Source of the DNA: Limosilactobacillus ingluviei DSM 15946
GTDB lineage: Bacteria; Bacillota; Bacilli; Lactobacillales; Lactobacillaceae
NCBI RefSeq assembly: GCF_001435775.1
Contig: NZ_AZFK01000018.1
Location: 1 to 64,000, forward strand
Length of the DNA: 64,000 nt
Direction of reading: 5' to 3'
Shown here: piece after piece, positions 49,876 to 57,367 of the stretch
Numbering within the stretch: position 1 is the stretch's first letter
Layout: each line of letters opens with the position of its first letter
The notes under the pieces: generated by a model
What the model saw: the letters and a program-made list of their open reading frames with translations, nothing else
The model's database searches: none
What the model was told of the DNA's origin: nothing
Program-made: the position numbers and the translations under genes

Positions 49876-50169
49876 CTAATATTCTGAACGACGTAAACCT
49901 AAGTAAAAACATTTTCCATCTGCTGTTTTTCCGAATGACTGATATAAATAATTTCCGTCATCATCTTGGTCGTATTCTTCACCAACACAAAATGTTTGAA
50001 TAAATTTAATACCTAATTGGCTCTCTAAAATTTCTTTTGTCACTTCCTCTAATGGATATGGTGGCAAAACACAGTACATATCAGAATAGATTTCATGTTC
50101 AACTTCTTGAAATAACTGTGGAGTTAATTCGCCATCTTTATTCCAATCTTTCATCGTATAAATACTCAT
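49876..50169 (-). CDS. Hypothetical protein, 97 aa
   Basis: Acidic, Tyr-rich, with a strand-rich C-terminus. Unknown. Confidence 0.55.
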   Translation of the reverse strand: MSIYTMKDWNKDGELTPQLFQEVEHEIYSDMYCVLPPYPLEEVTKEILESQLGIKFIQTFCVGEEYDQDDDGNYLYQSFGKTADGKCFYLGLRRSEY

Positions 50170-50244
50170 TTCGATTTCCTCACTTTCACAAATGCTGTCA
50201 TATCAATGTTTCTTAAGGGTAAATTTCTTTATGAAATACATATT

Positions 50245-50457
50245 TTACAATTCTACAGACTTAACCTTGTCACCAAGTTGGGCCGCCATTTCGTCAACAT
50301 GATTCCAATCGTATTCTTCAAACCACAACTTTCGCCAGTCGCTAACGTGTAACACTTTTTGCGTGTACTTGATTAATTTCTTTTTGTTGACCAGCACTGA
50401 CAACGATTTATTATCTAGGTCGCCCAACAATCCATCTTCATAATGAATTTTCTTCAT
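50245..50457 (-). CDS. Small protein, 70 aa
   Basis: Likely paralogue of the gene at 49609-49818 by the shared KKKLIKY...HVSDWRKLWFEEYDW layout. ATG after AGGGGTAAAGAATC. Confidence 0.55.
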   Translation of the reverse strand: MKKIHYEDGLLGDLDNKSLSVLVNKKKLIKYTQKVLHVSDWRKLWFEEYDWNHVDEMAAQLGDKVKSVEL

Positions 50458-50463
50458 GATTCT

Positions 50464-50868
50464 TTACCCCTTTACATTCATTACTTGCTTTGCAAATTCT
50501 TGGTAGTGTTCTAACGTGTACAGTTCACTAATTTCTGGGCGACTGATTAATTTTCTTTCTGGGTCAATCAAAGAGTGATCAACGCCAATCACGGCTTCAA
50601 TCGCAAAGTGATAATTTCCCTCTTCAAATTCTTTCAGTAATTTCTTAACTTGCTTCAATCCATAGTCGGCGCCAATACTTTGCAAAATGTAGCGACCGGC
50701 AATAATTTCCATATAATCTAACAATTCATTTCTTGCTTTGTTTAACGCGCCACCACCATAGGAACCAGATTCAACCAATTCATTTCGTTTAGCGTTAACT
50801 GTTTCAAACGCTGGGACAAGTTCTATTAATTCTTTTTGTTGACGGATTAAATTTTCTTTAGTCTTCAT
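50464..50868 (-). CDS. Hypothetical helical protein, 134 aa
   Basis: Helical, with a Gly-rich GSYGGGALNKARNEL segment. ATG after AAAGGGGTAATGAATT. Unknown. Confidence 0.55.
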   Translation of the reverse strand: MKTKENLIRQQKELIELVPAFETVNAKRNELVESGSYGGGALNKARNELLDYMEIIAGRYILQSIGADYGLKQVKKLLKEFEEGNYHFAIEAVIGVDHSLIDPERKLISRPEISELYTLEHYQEFAKQVMNVKG

Positions 50869-50882
50869 AATTCATTACCCCT

Positions 50883-51203
50883 TTAGAAATTCCCAAAGTA
50901 GCTTTTAACTTCGTCCACCATATTCTTTTCTAAATTCCATTGTTCATTGCCACCGTCAAGGCAAAGGCCACGGTTGCATTCTTGTAATGTTGACAAGTAG
51001 TAACATGGCCAATATACAGTCTTATGTGTATCTGGATGTCTTACTAGAAACTGAATTAACTTATCGTTAGGAAAAAGTTGTTTTTCATCTTGAACAACCC
51101 CTACATAAATATGGTAGTTGCAAGCATTTGGGCCAAGGTAGAAAAATTCTTTTTCTAAGCCATCATCTTTATTAAGTAAATTAACTTTTGGTTGGTACTT
51201 CAT
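50883..51203 (-). CDS. Hypothetical protein, 106 aa
   Basis: Strand-rich, several Cys and Tyr. Unknown. The ribosome site overlaps the upstream gene's last codons. Confidence 0.55.
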   Translation of the reverse strand: MKYQPKVNLLNKDDGLEKEFFYLGPNACNYHIYVGVVQDEKQLFPNDKLIQFLVRHPDTHKTVYWPCYYLSTLQECNRGLCLDGGNEQWNLEKNMVDEVKSYFGNF

Positions 51204-51209
51204 AATTCT

Positions 51210-51854
51210 TTACCCCCGTTGAATTTCTTTCCAATTTTCATCATTTAGTGAAATTCCCGCGCAATCCCTAAACACTTCAAATAATTCTTTTTCGCTATCG
51301 GCGTAAATATCACAAAGCTGATCTTCAATACAATCGTTTTCGTCGTATAAGTAATACATATAAATTTCTCCATTAACGAATTGATTATAAGTTTTTAGTT
51401 CCCCTTCAACGGCATTGGCGGCATTTTCTTGCCAATTCTTGCCATTCCCAAACCAGTTTTGAACGTCCTTTTTCGTGGCATACATATACCCAACACAGCC
51501 GGTGTCCCAACCATAATCTACACCGGCAAAATATTTCAGTACCGAATGATCTAGGCATGAAATTGGTGTCAAATAAATTTCTTTTTCAAGCGCCAATTTG
51601 ACTACCCGTTCAAAAAAACTATCTGTTGAATTTTCTTCATCGTGAATGGTGTATACCTTTTCACCAAGCAAGGTCGCCAACCCTTGCACCACGCCGTTAA
51701 AATCGTGTTCGTCCGGCGAGTAACGGCGACTTTCAAACGTATAGAACTTCATAAGATTAGAAAATGAGGTTCGCGGACTTTCCGGGTTTTGATCATAGTC
51801 AATGATTAGCCGCTTGCGTTCGTTCCAATTGATAAATTCTTTATATGGATTCAT
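51210..51854 (-). CDS. Hypothetical protein, 214 aa
   Basis: ATG 51854 follows AATGGGGGTAAAAATT. Mixed fold with acidic C-terminus (YDENDCIEDQLCDIYADSE). Not recognised. Confidence 0.6.
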   Translation of the reverse strand: MNPYKEFINWNERKRLIIDYDQNPESPRTSFSNLMKFYTFESRRYSPDEHDFNGVVQGLATLLGEKVYTIHDEENSTDSFFERVVKLALEKEIYLTPISCLDHSVLKYFAGVDYGWDTGCVGYMYATKKDVQNWFGNGKNWQENAANAVEGELKTYNQFVNGEIYMYYLYDENDCIEDQLCDIYADSEKELFEVFRDCAGISLNDENWKEIQRG

Positions 51855-51891
51855 AATTTTTACCCCCATTAAATTTCTTTCTAGTTGCTAA

Positions 51892-52122
51892 TTAGATACG
51901 CTTAATTTCTGCTGTTTCATCAATTAAATTTTCGGCGTAATCTTCCCCACCTTCCATATCAATGTAATCGTCTAAAGATTCCGTAAGTTTGGCAATATCA
52001 TCGTCCTGTAATTTGTGTACCGCCTTATATTCGTGTGTATCGGCGTAGTAACGCCCAACAGTACCACTTTCTAAGTCGATCGCCCCATCAATACGCGGCC
52101 AACCAAAACGCTTCAAAGCCAA
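51892..52122 (-). CDS. Small protein, 76 aa, TTG start
   Basis: Contains AIDLESGTVGRYY, also seen in the protein at 9540-10418. The frame overlaps the gene above by 35 bases. The TTG start has no good ribosome site, so this may be the C-terminal part of a frameshifted longer gene. Confidence 0.45.
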   Translation of the reverse strand: MALKRFGWPRIDGAIDLESGTVGRYYADTHEYKAVHKLQDDDIAKLTESLDDYIDMEGGEDYAENLIDETAEIKRI

Positions 52123-52462
52123 ACAGAAAATTATTTGTACTGGTATCTTTGATTAAGTGCTTGCAATAATCACCAAACAGCGTCCATATTGCTTCATATT
52201 CACCTAATAAAAATTTCTTTTTTCTACCCTTATCAATAATCAAGGCGTCCGTTTCTTGACCGTCAACTACATAATATTCTTCATTAATTAATTCGTTTAA
52301 TTCATTGCCATTTAATTCCAGTCCGATAAATTCAAGCCCGATATCTTTCAACAGTCCAATTAATTCTTCCCGTGTATCAAATTCGCCAACTTCGTTATAC
52401 AGTAGCCCACGGCCGTTACTCTTTTCGTTAATTACTTCGATTACGTTAATGTTTTCAGTCAT
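52088..52462 (-). CDS. Hypothetical acidic protein, 124 aa
   Basis: ATG 52462 after ATAGGGGTGTTTGAA. Rich in Glu, Asn and Leu. The last residues (FLFGFEAFWLAAY) may lie past a frameshift into the next gene. Preceded by the leader element at 52492-52543. Confidence 0.55.
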   Translation of the reverse strand: MTENINVIEVINEKSNGRGLLYNEVGEFDTREELIGLLKDIGLEFIGLELNGNELNELINEEYYVVDGQETDALIIDKGRKKKFLLGEYEAIWTLFGDYCKHLIKDTSTNNFLFGFEAFWLAAY

Positions 52463-52491
52463 TTCAAACACCCCTATAAAAATTATTTTTG

Positions 52492-52543
52492 CATATCGGG
52501 TTTAGTCGATATGTAGGGCCGCAATTAAGCGGCTACTAAACCC
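52492..52543 (-). promoter_or_regulatory. Pseudoknot-capable leader element, copy 1
   Basis: Outer stem GGGTTTAGT/ACTAAACCC, inner hairpin GCCGC/GCGGC, and a third helix CATATCG/CGATATG that straddles the outer 3' strand, giving a pseudoknot order. A second copy with different stem sequences but the same order is at 55351-55404. Could also be a DNA operator. Confidence 0.45.
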
Positions 52544-52559
52544 TAACTCATTATTTTTT

Positions 52560-52778
52560 CTATTCGGCTACATTCCATAAAGCGTCGAAAATATCCATCA
52601 AATTTTCTTCAATTGCCGCGTCGTCAGCGTTGTAATCTTCACTTGGATTAATACCAGCAAGCCCAACTAAATCTTCACGCGACTGAAAGAATAATTCTTT
52701 CTGTTGATTGTTTTGTGTAAGTTTGACCGTGTAAGATAATCCACTACCTTGTTCGACTAGCTTCAATTCTTTTTCCAT
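52560..52778 (-). CDS. Small acidic protein, 72 aa
   Basis: Strand-rich N-terminus and an acidic helix. ATG after TAGGGGGGTAGCACC. Unknown. Confidence 0.55.
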   Translation of the reverse strand: MEKELKLVEQGSGLSYTVKLTQNNQQKELFFQSREDLVGLAGINPSEDYNADDAAIEENLMDIFDALWNVAE

Positions 52779-52790
52779 GGTGCTACCCCC

Positions 52791-53078
52791 CTATTTGAAA
52801 TATAATTCTGTGGCGCTGGCATGCTCGCCTTGCTGTGATAATAATTCTTGGCCGTTATGAGTTGACACGATTAATTGCCATTCCCCACCCCGGTCTTTGT
52901 AGCTTTCCACGTCTAACTTGTCTAAATGCATTACGTGGCCATCTTTGATAGTTTGATTGGCTTTCAGTTTCCTAATGCTGGTTGACTGGTCTTTAATTTC
53001 TTTTTGCTGGTAGATATTGCCGCCGATAGATACCAGCAACGCAATACTTACAAGCCCGGCAAATAAATTCTTTTTCAC
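52791..53078 (-). CDS. Membrane-anchored or secreted protein, 95 aa
   Basis: GTG 53078 after GGGGGTTCTAATC. N-terminal KKNLFAGLVSIALLVSIGG is a signal-anchor, followed by a soluble part. Unknown. Confidence 0.6.
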   Translation of the reverse strand: MKKNLFAGLVSIALLVSIGGNIYQQKEIKDQSTSIRKLKANQTIKDGHVMHLDKLDVESYKDRGGEWQLIVSTHNGQELLSQQGEHASATELYFK

Positions 53079-53080
53079 GA

Positions 53081-53182
53081 TTAGAACCCCCGTCCAATTA
53101 CTACTAACGCCGTTGCGATAAAACCTAAAGCGATACAAAACAAGATGAAAAATTCTACTTCCCGCAAAATTCTATGACCCAT
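53081..53182 (-). CDS. Micro-membrane protein, 33 aa
   Basis: ATG 53182 after TTAGGGGGTTAAAAC. One TM helix (FFILFCIALGFIATALVVIG). Unknown. Confidence 0.5.
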   Translation of the reverse strand: MGHRILREVEFFILFCIALGFIATALVVIGRGF

Positions 53183-53193
53183 GTTTTAACCCC

Positions 53194-53613
53194 CTAACGT
53201 TGAAATTGTGCAAAGAATTTTTCAATTTCCTTTTGCTGAATTTCGGCAACGGTCGGGACCCAGCGACCAGCAAAACCTTTTGACTTGTCAAAATATTCTT
53301 TATCAGAAATTTCTTTGTCTTTCCGCGATTGGTCTAATTCCCATTCATCATAAAATTCATCAGCAATTTTCTGGTCATTAGTAAGAAAACCGTGCAAGAT
53401 ACTAGATTGATCACTTGCAAATTCTTCGACAACTACCAACCATTTGCGGCGAACACGCCCAACGCGGAAACCTTCAAAATCAATTAAATAATGAGAAATT
53501 AGCGACCCTTCGACTTCATAGCATTCACCATGTGAAGCCGCAAAAATTTTTTCAACATTCTTTAATTTCATTTCGCCTAAATCGTAAGTAGGTAACATTC
53601 TTTTCTTAGCCAT
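53194..53613 (-). CDS. Hypothetical protein, 139 aa
   Basis: Mixed fold with a helical charged C-terminus. ATG after TTTTTAGGGGGCAATAATT. Unknown. Confidence 0.6.
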   Translation of the reverse strand: MAKKRMLPTYDLGEMKLKNVEKIFAASHGECYEVEGSLISHYLIDFEGFRVGRVRRKWLVVVEEFASDQSSILHGFLTNDQKIADEFYDEWELDQSRKDKEISDKEYFDKSKGFAGRWVPTVAEIQQKEIEKFFAQFQR

Positions 53614-53638
53614 AATTATTGCCCCCTAAAAATTCTTT

Positions 53639-53884
53639 CTATAGTTCTATTACTTCGACCGGATTTTCCCAGTCGCAATCGTCGCCCTGATCGCCATTTC
53701 CAAAATATTCTTGATCAATCGCCCAAATGATTGTGCACTCACGGCCGTGTTCATCAATCCCCGCGGCTTGATAGTATGGGGTCTTATCAATTTCACCGTC
53801 TAAATAGACTTCCTGTGTTAGCCAGTAGCTTTTGCCGTTGTAAACAACGTGCTCACCGAATTGTTTTTCTAATTCTTCAAACAT
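53639..53884 (-). CDS. Hypothetical acidic protein, 81 aa
   Basis: Strand-rich, Tyr/Asp-rich. ATG after TTTTTAGGGGGTAACAATC. Unknown. Confidence 0.55.
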   Translation of the reverse strand: MFEELEKQFGEHVVYNGKSYWLTQEVYLDGEIDKTPYYQAAGIDEHGRECTIIWAIDQEYFGNGDQGDDCDWENPVEVIEL

Positions 53885-53910
53885 GATTGTTACCCCCTAA
53901 AAATTATTTT

Positions 53911-53979
53911 TTAATACCGACTGTTGTCTAATTCATCAAGTTCGCCTAATAGCTTAATTTCAAATTTAATTTCTTTCAT
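53911..53979 (-). CDS. Possible 22-aa peptide
   Basis: ATG 53979, charged helix (KEIKFEIKLLGELDELD). Fills the gap between two genes. Weak support: GAAGGGTAAC lies about 12 bases upstream. Confidence 0.3.
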   Translation of the reverse strand: MKEIKFEIKLLGELDELDNSRY

Positions 53980-53988
53980 TAAGGGTTG

Positions 53989-54246
53989 TTACCCTTCTTT
54001 ATGCCAACTTGTGATAATGCCCTCGTCTTTTACATATTCCAATAGTTGAGAAACTTCACCGTCAAATCCTAATTGGCCTTCGTTGAGCTTATAAAATTCA
54101 ACTGTTTCAACTTGGCTCGCAAGTTTCATTGATTGTAATGCGTTGATTAAATCGTTCCACATTTGCTTAGTATTCCAACCGCTATTTTCAAAAATAAACT
54201 TGTTATTTTTAATAGTTACTACATAATTCATAATAATTTCCTCCAA
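53989..54246 (-). CDS. Hypothetical protein, 85 aa
   Basis: The best start is the internal ATG (MNYVVTIKNNKF, about 54231) after GGAGGAAATT, giving about 80 residues. Mixed fold. Unknown. Confidence 0.5.
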   Translation of the reverse strand: MEEIIMNYVVTIKNNKFIFENSGWNTKQMWNDLINALQSMKLASQVETVEFYKLNEGQLGFDGEVSQLLEYVKDEGIITSWHKEG

Positions 54247-54361
54247 TTCTTACCTTTTCTAAAATCTGTTTTATAAATCTTGTTCACTTAACCAGCTCAT
54301 CAGCCAACATTGCTAAGAGAGTCCATATTTCATTGATTTTTGTTTCGTCCGATCTACCACC

Positions 54362-54469
54362 TTAATCGAAAATATCGTCCCAACCATTTTCGCCAATGTA
54401 TTTGCCGAACTTGAATGCTACATAGCAAACAAGGCAAAACAAAATTTTATTCATAAACCACGTCAACAT
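54362..54469 (-). CDS. Micro-membrane protein, 35 aa
   Basis: ATG 54469 after ATAGGGGGTAGAAATT. One hydrophobic helix. Beyond its TAA the same frame stays open for another 25 codons, so readthrough could add a tail. The remaining gap to 54247 shows no other gene. Confidence 0.45.
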   Translation of the reverse strand: MLTWFMNKILFCLVCYVAFKFGKYIGENGWDDIFD

Positions 54470-54481
54470 AATTTCTACCCC

Positions 54482-54733
54482 CTATACTAAATAGCTATCT
54501 AAAATAATTTCGTTGATAGTTAAAACGCTGTTTTCGATTCCAGTTTCCTTGTCGTCAAAGGCTACATAATTACCAAATTCAGAAGTCCAGTAGAATGATT
54601 CACCAATCTTACGACTGATAAGTTTTTCACCCGCCGTTTGCGCAAGTTCAAACGTTGAGTAATAGCCAACTGTTTGACTGTTAGCACTTAAAGCAATGTT
54701 TTCACGATACGTTAACTGATAGATTTTCTTCAT
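54482..54733 (-). CDS. Hypothetical protein, 83 aa
   Basis: Strand-rich. ATG after TTAGGGGGTAATGAAAA. Unknown. Confidence 0.55.
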   Translation of the reverse strand: MKKIYQLTYRENIALSANSQTVGYYSTFELAQTAGEKLISRKIGESFYWTSEFGNYVAFDDKETGIENSVLTINEIILDSYLV

Positions 54734-54739
54734 TTTTCA

Positions 54740-54985
54740 TTACCCCCTAATTTCTAAAATTTCTACCGGTTGACCGGCTAACCCAGATAAATTCTTTTCG
54801 TTGACGGTCTTTAAATCTGCCACCGTGTCGGGGCAATGCTTGCCATCAACCCAGCAATCAAACTCACCGGCCGGCGTTTCTATCAATTCCACATAGATAT
54901 GTGGAAATTCTTTATCGCCACTTTGAAAGCGATATGACCAAAGCTGTTTGAATTGTCTACCGTAAATTTTATTTTTTAAAAGCAT
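54740..54985 (-). CDS. Hypothetical protein, 81 aa
   Basis: Strand-rich with CWVDGKHC near the centre. ATG after ACGGGGGTAAAACA. Unknown. Confidence 0.55.
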   Translation of the reverse strand: MLLKNKIYGRQFKQLWSYRFQSGDKEFPHIYVELIETPAGEFDCWVDGKHCPDTVADLKTVNEKNLSGLAGQPVEILEIRG

Positions 54986-55006
54986 TGTTTTACCCCCGTA
55001 TTTCTT

Positions 55007-55330
55007 TTAGGCTTTGTACTTTTTCCACCATTCGGCATATTCGCGTTGTTCTTCGTCGGTTGGGACGTCCGCGTTTCCCATTCTCATAAACCCTAGGTAA
55101 AGTTTTTCGCCGAATACTTCAATGTATTCTTCACGGTCATCATCTAGCTGAACCGGGAAAGTTTCACCTTCAAAAGGCCATGCAATGATTTCAATTTCAA
55201 ACTTTGGCCCAATCCATACGCCCCGGCGGTAAGCAATTTTCGCCTTGCCGTCCGTAATATCTAACAGCGCAATATCAGCGCCGTTTTTGCGTTCCCAGTA
55301 CGTAAATTCTGTGTTCTTGATCATTGTCAA
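55007..55330 (-). CDS. Hypothetical protein, 107 aa
   Basis: Probable start at the internal ATG 55324 (MIKNTEFTYW) after TAGGGGGTCTTGACA. Strand-rich with acidic loops. Its leader carries the second copy of the pseudoknot-like element. Confidence 0.55.
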   Translation of the reverse strand: MTMIKNTEFTYWERKNGADIALLDITDGKAKIAYRRGVWIGPKFEIEIIAWPFEGETFPVQLDDDREEYIEVFGEKLYLGFMRMGNADVPTDEEQREYAEWWKKYKA

Positions 55331-55350
55331 GACCCCCTATAATATTTTTT

Positions 55351-55404
55351 CATACCAGCCTAGAATCTGATATGTAGTGCGGCAATTATACCGCGTTTCT
55401 AGGC
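55351..55404 (-). promoter_or_regulatory. Pseudoknot-capable leader element, copy 2
   Basis: Outer stem GCCTAGAA/TTCTAGGC, inner GCGG/CCGC, third helix CATATCA/TGGTATG. Same order as at 52492-52543, with compensated stem changes and a conserved CTACATATC strip. A TATAAT sits in the inner loop (55385-55390), so part may instead be promoter DNA. Confidence 0.4.
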
Positions 55405-55424
55405 TTTTTGTCTATTCTTGTCAA
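55385..55424 (-). promoter_or_regulatory. Minus-strand promoter, double -35
   Basis: TTGACA (55419-55424) and TAGACA (55409-55414), 18 bases, TATAAT (55385-55390). Same TTGACA-TAGACA arrangement as at 29.6 and 42.6 kb. Conflicts with reading the region as an RNA element. Confidence 0.5.
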
Positions 55425-55763
55425 TTAGTATAAATTGAATTGCATAGCCGTTTCAAAATCATCAAGCGTAGCCCCGGCAACTTGCCGGCCGTATTGCTTA
55501 TAAAAATCCCATTGATGGCGACGGGTGGTTGCTGACCAGTTACCAAACGACAAGAAACGGCCATCAGGTAAAACCGCCGCAACGTAAGTTGTATAGGATA
55601 CAAGGATTTTCAAACCGTTTTCAAATTCTAAAACATTTGCCTTGTCATAGAACGATTTTCTACCATCGTACACCGGTTTAAGTTCAACATATTCATGGCG
55701 ACCCTTACGGGCTTCTTTGGCGATAGTTTGGAAATTGTAAGCGTTCATTTGTTGAGTTTTCAT
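55425..55763 (-). CDS. Hypothetical protein, 112 aa
   Basis: Basic N-terminus and a Trp/Tyr-rich middle. ATG after AAGGGGGTTTAATC. Unknown. Confidence 0.55.
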   Translation of the reverse strand: MKTQQMNAYNFQTIAKEARKGRHEYVELKPVYDGRKSFYDKANVLEFENGLKILVSYTTYVAAVLPDGRFLSFGNWSATTRRHQWDFYKQYGRQVAGATLDDFETAMQFNLY

Positions 55764-55765
55764 GA

Positions 55766-56041
55766 TTAAACCCCCTTGACAAATTCGATTAATTGCGATT
55801 CATCTTTGACTTGATCAACCATATTAGCAAGCCACAAAGCAAGGTCGACAACGTCCCCAAACTTGCCGGTCAAGTCGTAAAACTTGCCATCAGCGACTTT
55901 CAAGCCTACCAAGTTCAGCGGTGAAAAGTCGCGGCGACCTTCAAAAAGCGCCGTTACCATGGCGGCTGGCGCGTTCGTTTCTTGCCACGTGATCACAAAG
56001 TGACGTGCTTTTTCAAATTCAATCGGTTCAACTTTCAGCAT
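55766..56041 (-). CDS. Hypothetical protein, 91 aa
   Basis: N-terminal strands, then LADGKFYDLTGKFGDVVDLALWL-like helix. ATG after TAAGGGGGTATAAAC. Its C-terminal pattern resembles the following gene's. Unknown. Confidence 0.55.
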   Translation of the reverse strand: MLKVEPIEFEKARHFVITWQETNAPAAMVTALFEGRRDFSPLNLVGLKVADGKFYDLTGKFGDVVDLALWLANMVDQVKDESQLIEFVKGV

Positions 56042-56053
56042 GTTTATACCCCC

Positions 56054-56311
56054 TTAGTTCATAGCCTTCAAAATTGCGGTCAACTTTGCCTTGGCGTCGT
56101 TGTAATCAAGCTCACCAAAATCAACAACTTGACCCAGCTTTTCGCCGTTTAAATTGCGTTGGTAATCGTCCGCCGTGATTAGCTTATCACGGTATTCACA
56201 GCCCCAACCCTCCTCATAAGTGAAGAAAGTACCGACCGGCTTTCCGTCAACTAAAACAGTTTCCGGGTAGCCTTCCCCGTCAAATTTTGCGTTTCGATAT
56301 TCAATTTTCAT
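56054..56311 (-). CDS. Hypothetical protein, 85 aa
   Basis: ATG 56311 after AAAAGGGGATATGTA. First gene downstream of the large structured RNA region, hence first of the 46.7-56.3 kb module. Unknown. Confidence 0.55.
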   Translation of the reverse strand: MKIEYRNAKFDGEGYPETVLVDGKPVGTFFTYEEGWGCEYRDKLITADDYQRNLNGEKLGQVVDFGELDYNDAKAKLTAILKAMN

Positions 56312-56339
56312 TACATATCCCCTTTTCAATTCATTTTTA

Positions 56340-57044
56340 ATTTGCTGGGTCGATTCGCCCAGCTATGTATAACGACCAATCAAGGCAAGCCTTGACTGAT
56401 CCAAAAGCGCCCACTTTGTTGTCGGTGCTACCCATTCCACCCGCGGGAAGGGTTCCCGGGGTTTTGCCCCCGGGGGTATTGGTAGCCCTAGCGACTTTAC
56501 AGCCGCCCGGGACGGTGACGAATACCCGCCGGGAATCAGGCTTAATCCCCTTAAATTGCGGGCGTTACGGCGCCCCGTTTACATATTCAGTTTTCAAGAT
56601 TCAAGCCCGGAGTCTTTCACCGGATTTTGTCGCGTTCCCGCGACTCTTGCAATTTTGAAGGGCTGTCCCAACTTTAGACGCTTGCCAAACGCCTTTGCCT
56701 AGATTAGCCGGTTACCCGACTAACCCCCATAACTTGCGCGCGTTTCTCACCCCACCACTTTTACCGTGGCTTTTCGCCCAACCCTTACGGGTCCGGGAAT
56801 GAGACCGGCGCCGACCAGACGAACTTTTAACGCCCGGCTTACGCTATGGTCGGCTTGCCCTTTAAGGTGGGGCTACCCCTAACCCGACCAGTTACCCGAT
56901 CGGGCGCCCCCGGGACTACCCCCGGGGGAAGTTATTCAGTTGAGCGGTTTTTGTAAAGCCCCGTTACCGCCGGGGGCTTAATCAGATTACTGGGTTGCTA
57001 TTTGTACCGCCCCGCAACCCGCGGGGCCAAGCCCTTATTTGATT
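56340..57044 (-). ncRNA. Large GC-rich structured RNA (about 700 bases)
   Basis: No frame reads as protein, while strong hairpins follow each other: CCCCCGGG/CCCGGGGG (56907-56928), GCCGACCA/TGGTCGGC (56810-56854), GTCGCG/CGCGAC with a GGAA loop (56629-56644) and GCTGGG/CCCAGC (56344-56363), plus many more. Two minus promoters lie directly upstream. Size and ornateness suggest a GOLLD/ROOL-like phage RNA or an unknown class. It could be independent or a very long leader of the gene module. Confidence 0.6.
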
Positions 57045-57079
57045 GTCTTAATCTTACCACGGCTTCAATTCCGTGTCAA
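57042..57079 (-). promoter_or_regulatory. Promoter P1 of the large structured RNA
   Basis: TTGACA (57074-57079), 17 bases, TAAGAT (57051-57056). Preceded by the AAAAAAGTAGTTGACAC block shared with P2. Confidence 0.7.
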
Positions 57080-57132
57080 CTACTTTTTTAAGTAGTTTTT
57101 GCGGGGCTTGTCGCCCCCGGTAAGATTAAGTT

Positions 57133-57170
57133 GTTGACTTAACTTTATCACCCTTTCGGGTTGGTGTCAA
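57133..57170 (-). promoter_or_regulatory. Promoter P2 (minus), tandem with P1
   Basis: TTGACA (57165-57170), 17 bases, TAAAGT (57142-57147). The spacer holds an ACCCGAAAGGGT palindrome. Confidence 0.65.
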
Positions 57171-57332
57171 CTACTTTTTTAAAAAGTTTTGAGGGTCGTT
57201 TTTTGCCTTTTAATGGTAGAAATAGTTTGTTTTGAGAAAGTTTGACCAGTGCTGGCGCCTTGTGCCTCAATGGATTGAACGAATTTTGAAGTGTGCATTT
57301 GCCGGGGTATTTCAAAAAAGTTGCAAAAATAG

Positions 57333-57361
57333 TTGACACCGTATAATTTAAGGGGTATTAT
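57333..57361 (+). promoter_or_regulatory. Promoter P3 (plus), divergent
   Basis: TTGACA (57333-57338), 17 bases, TATTAT (57356-57361), within the same AATAGTTGACAC block as P1 and P2 but reading right. Confidence 0.75.
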
Positions 57362-57367
57362 AATGAC

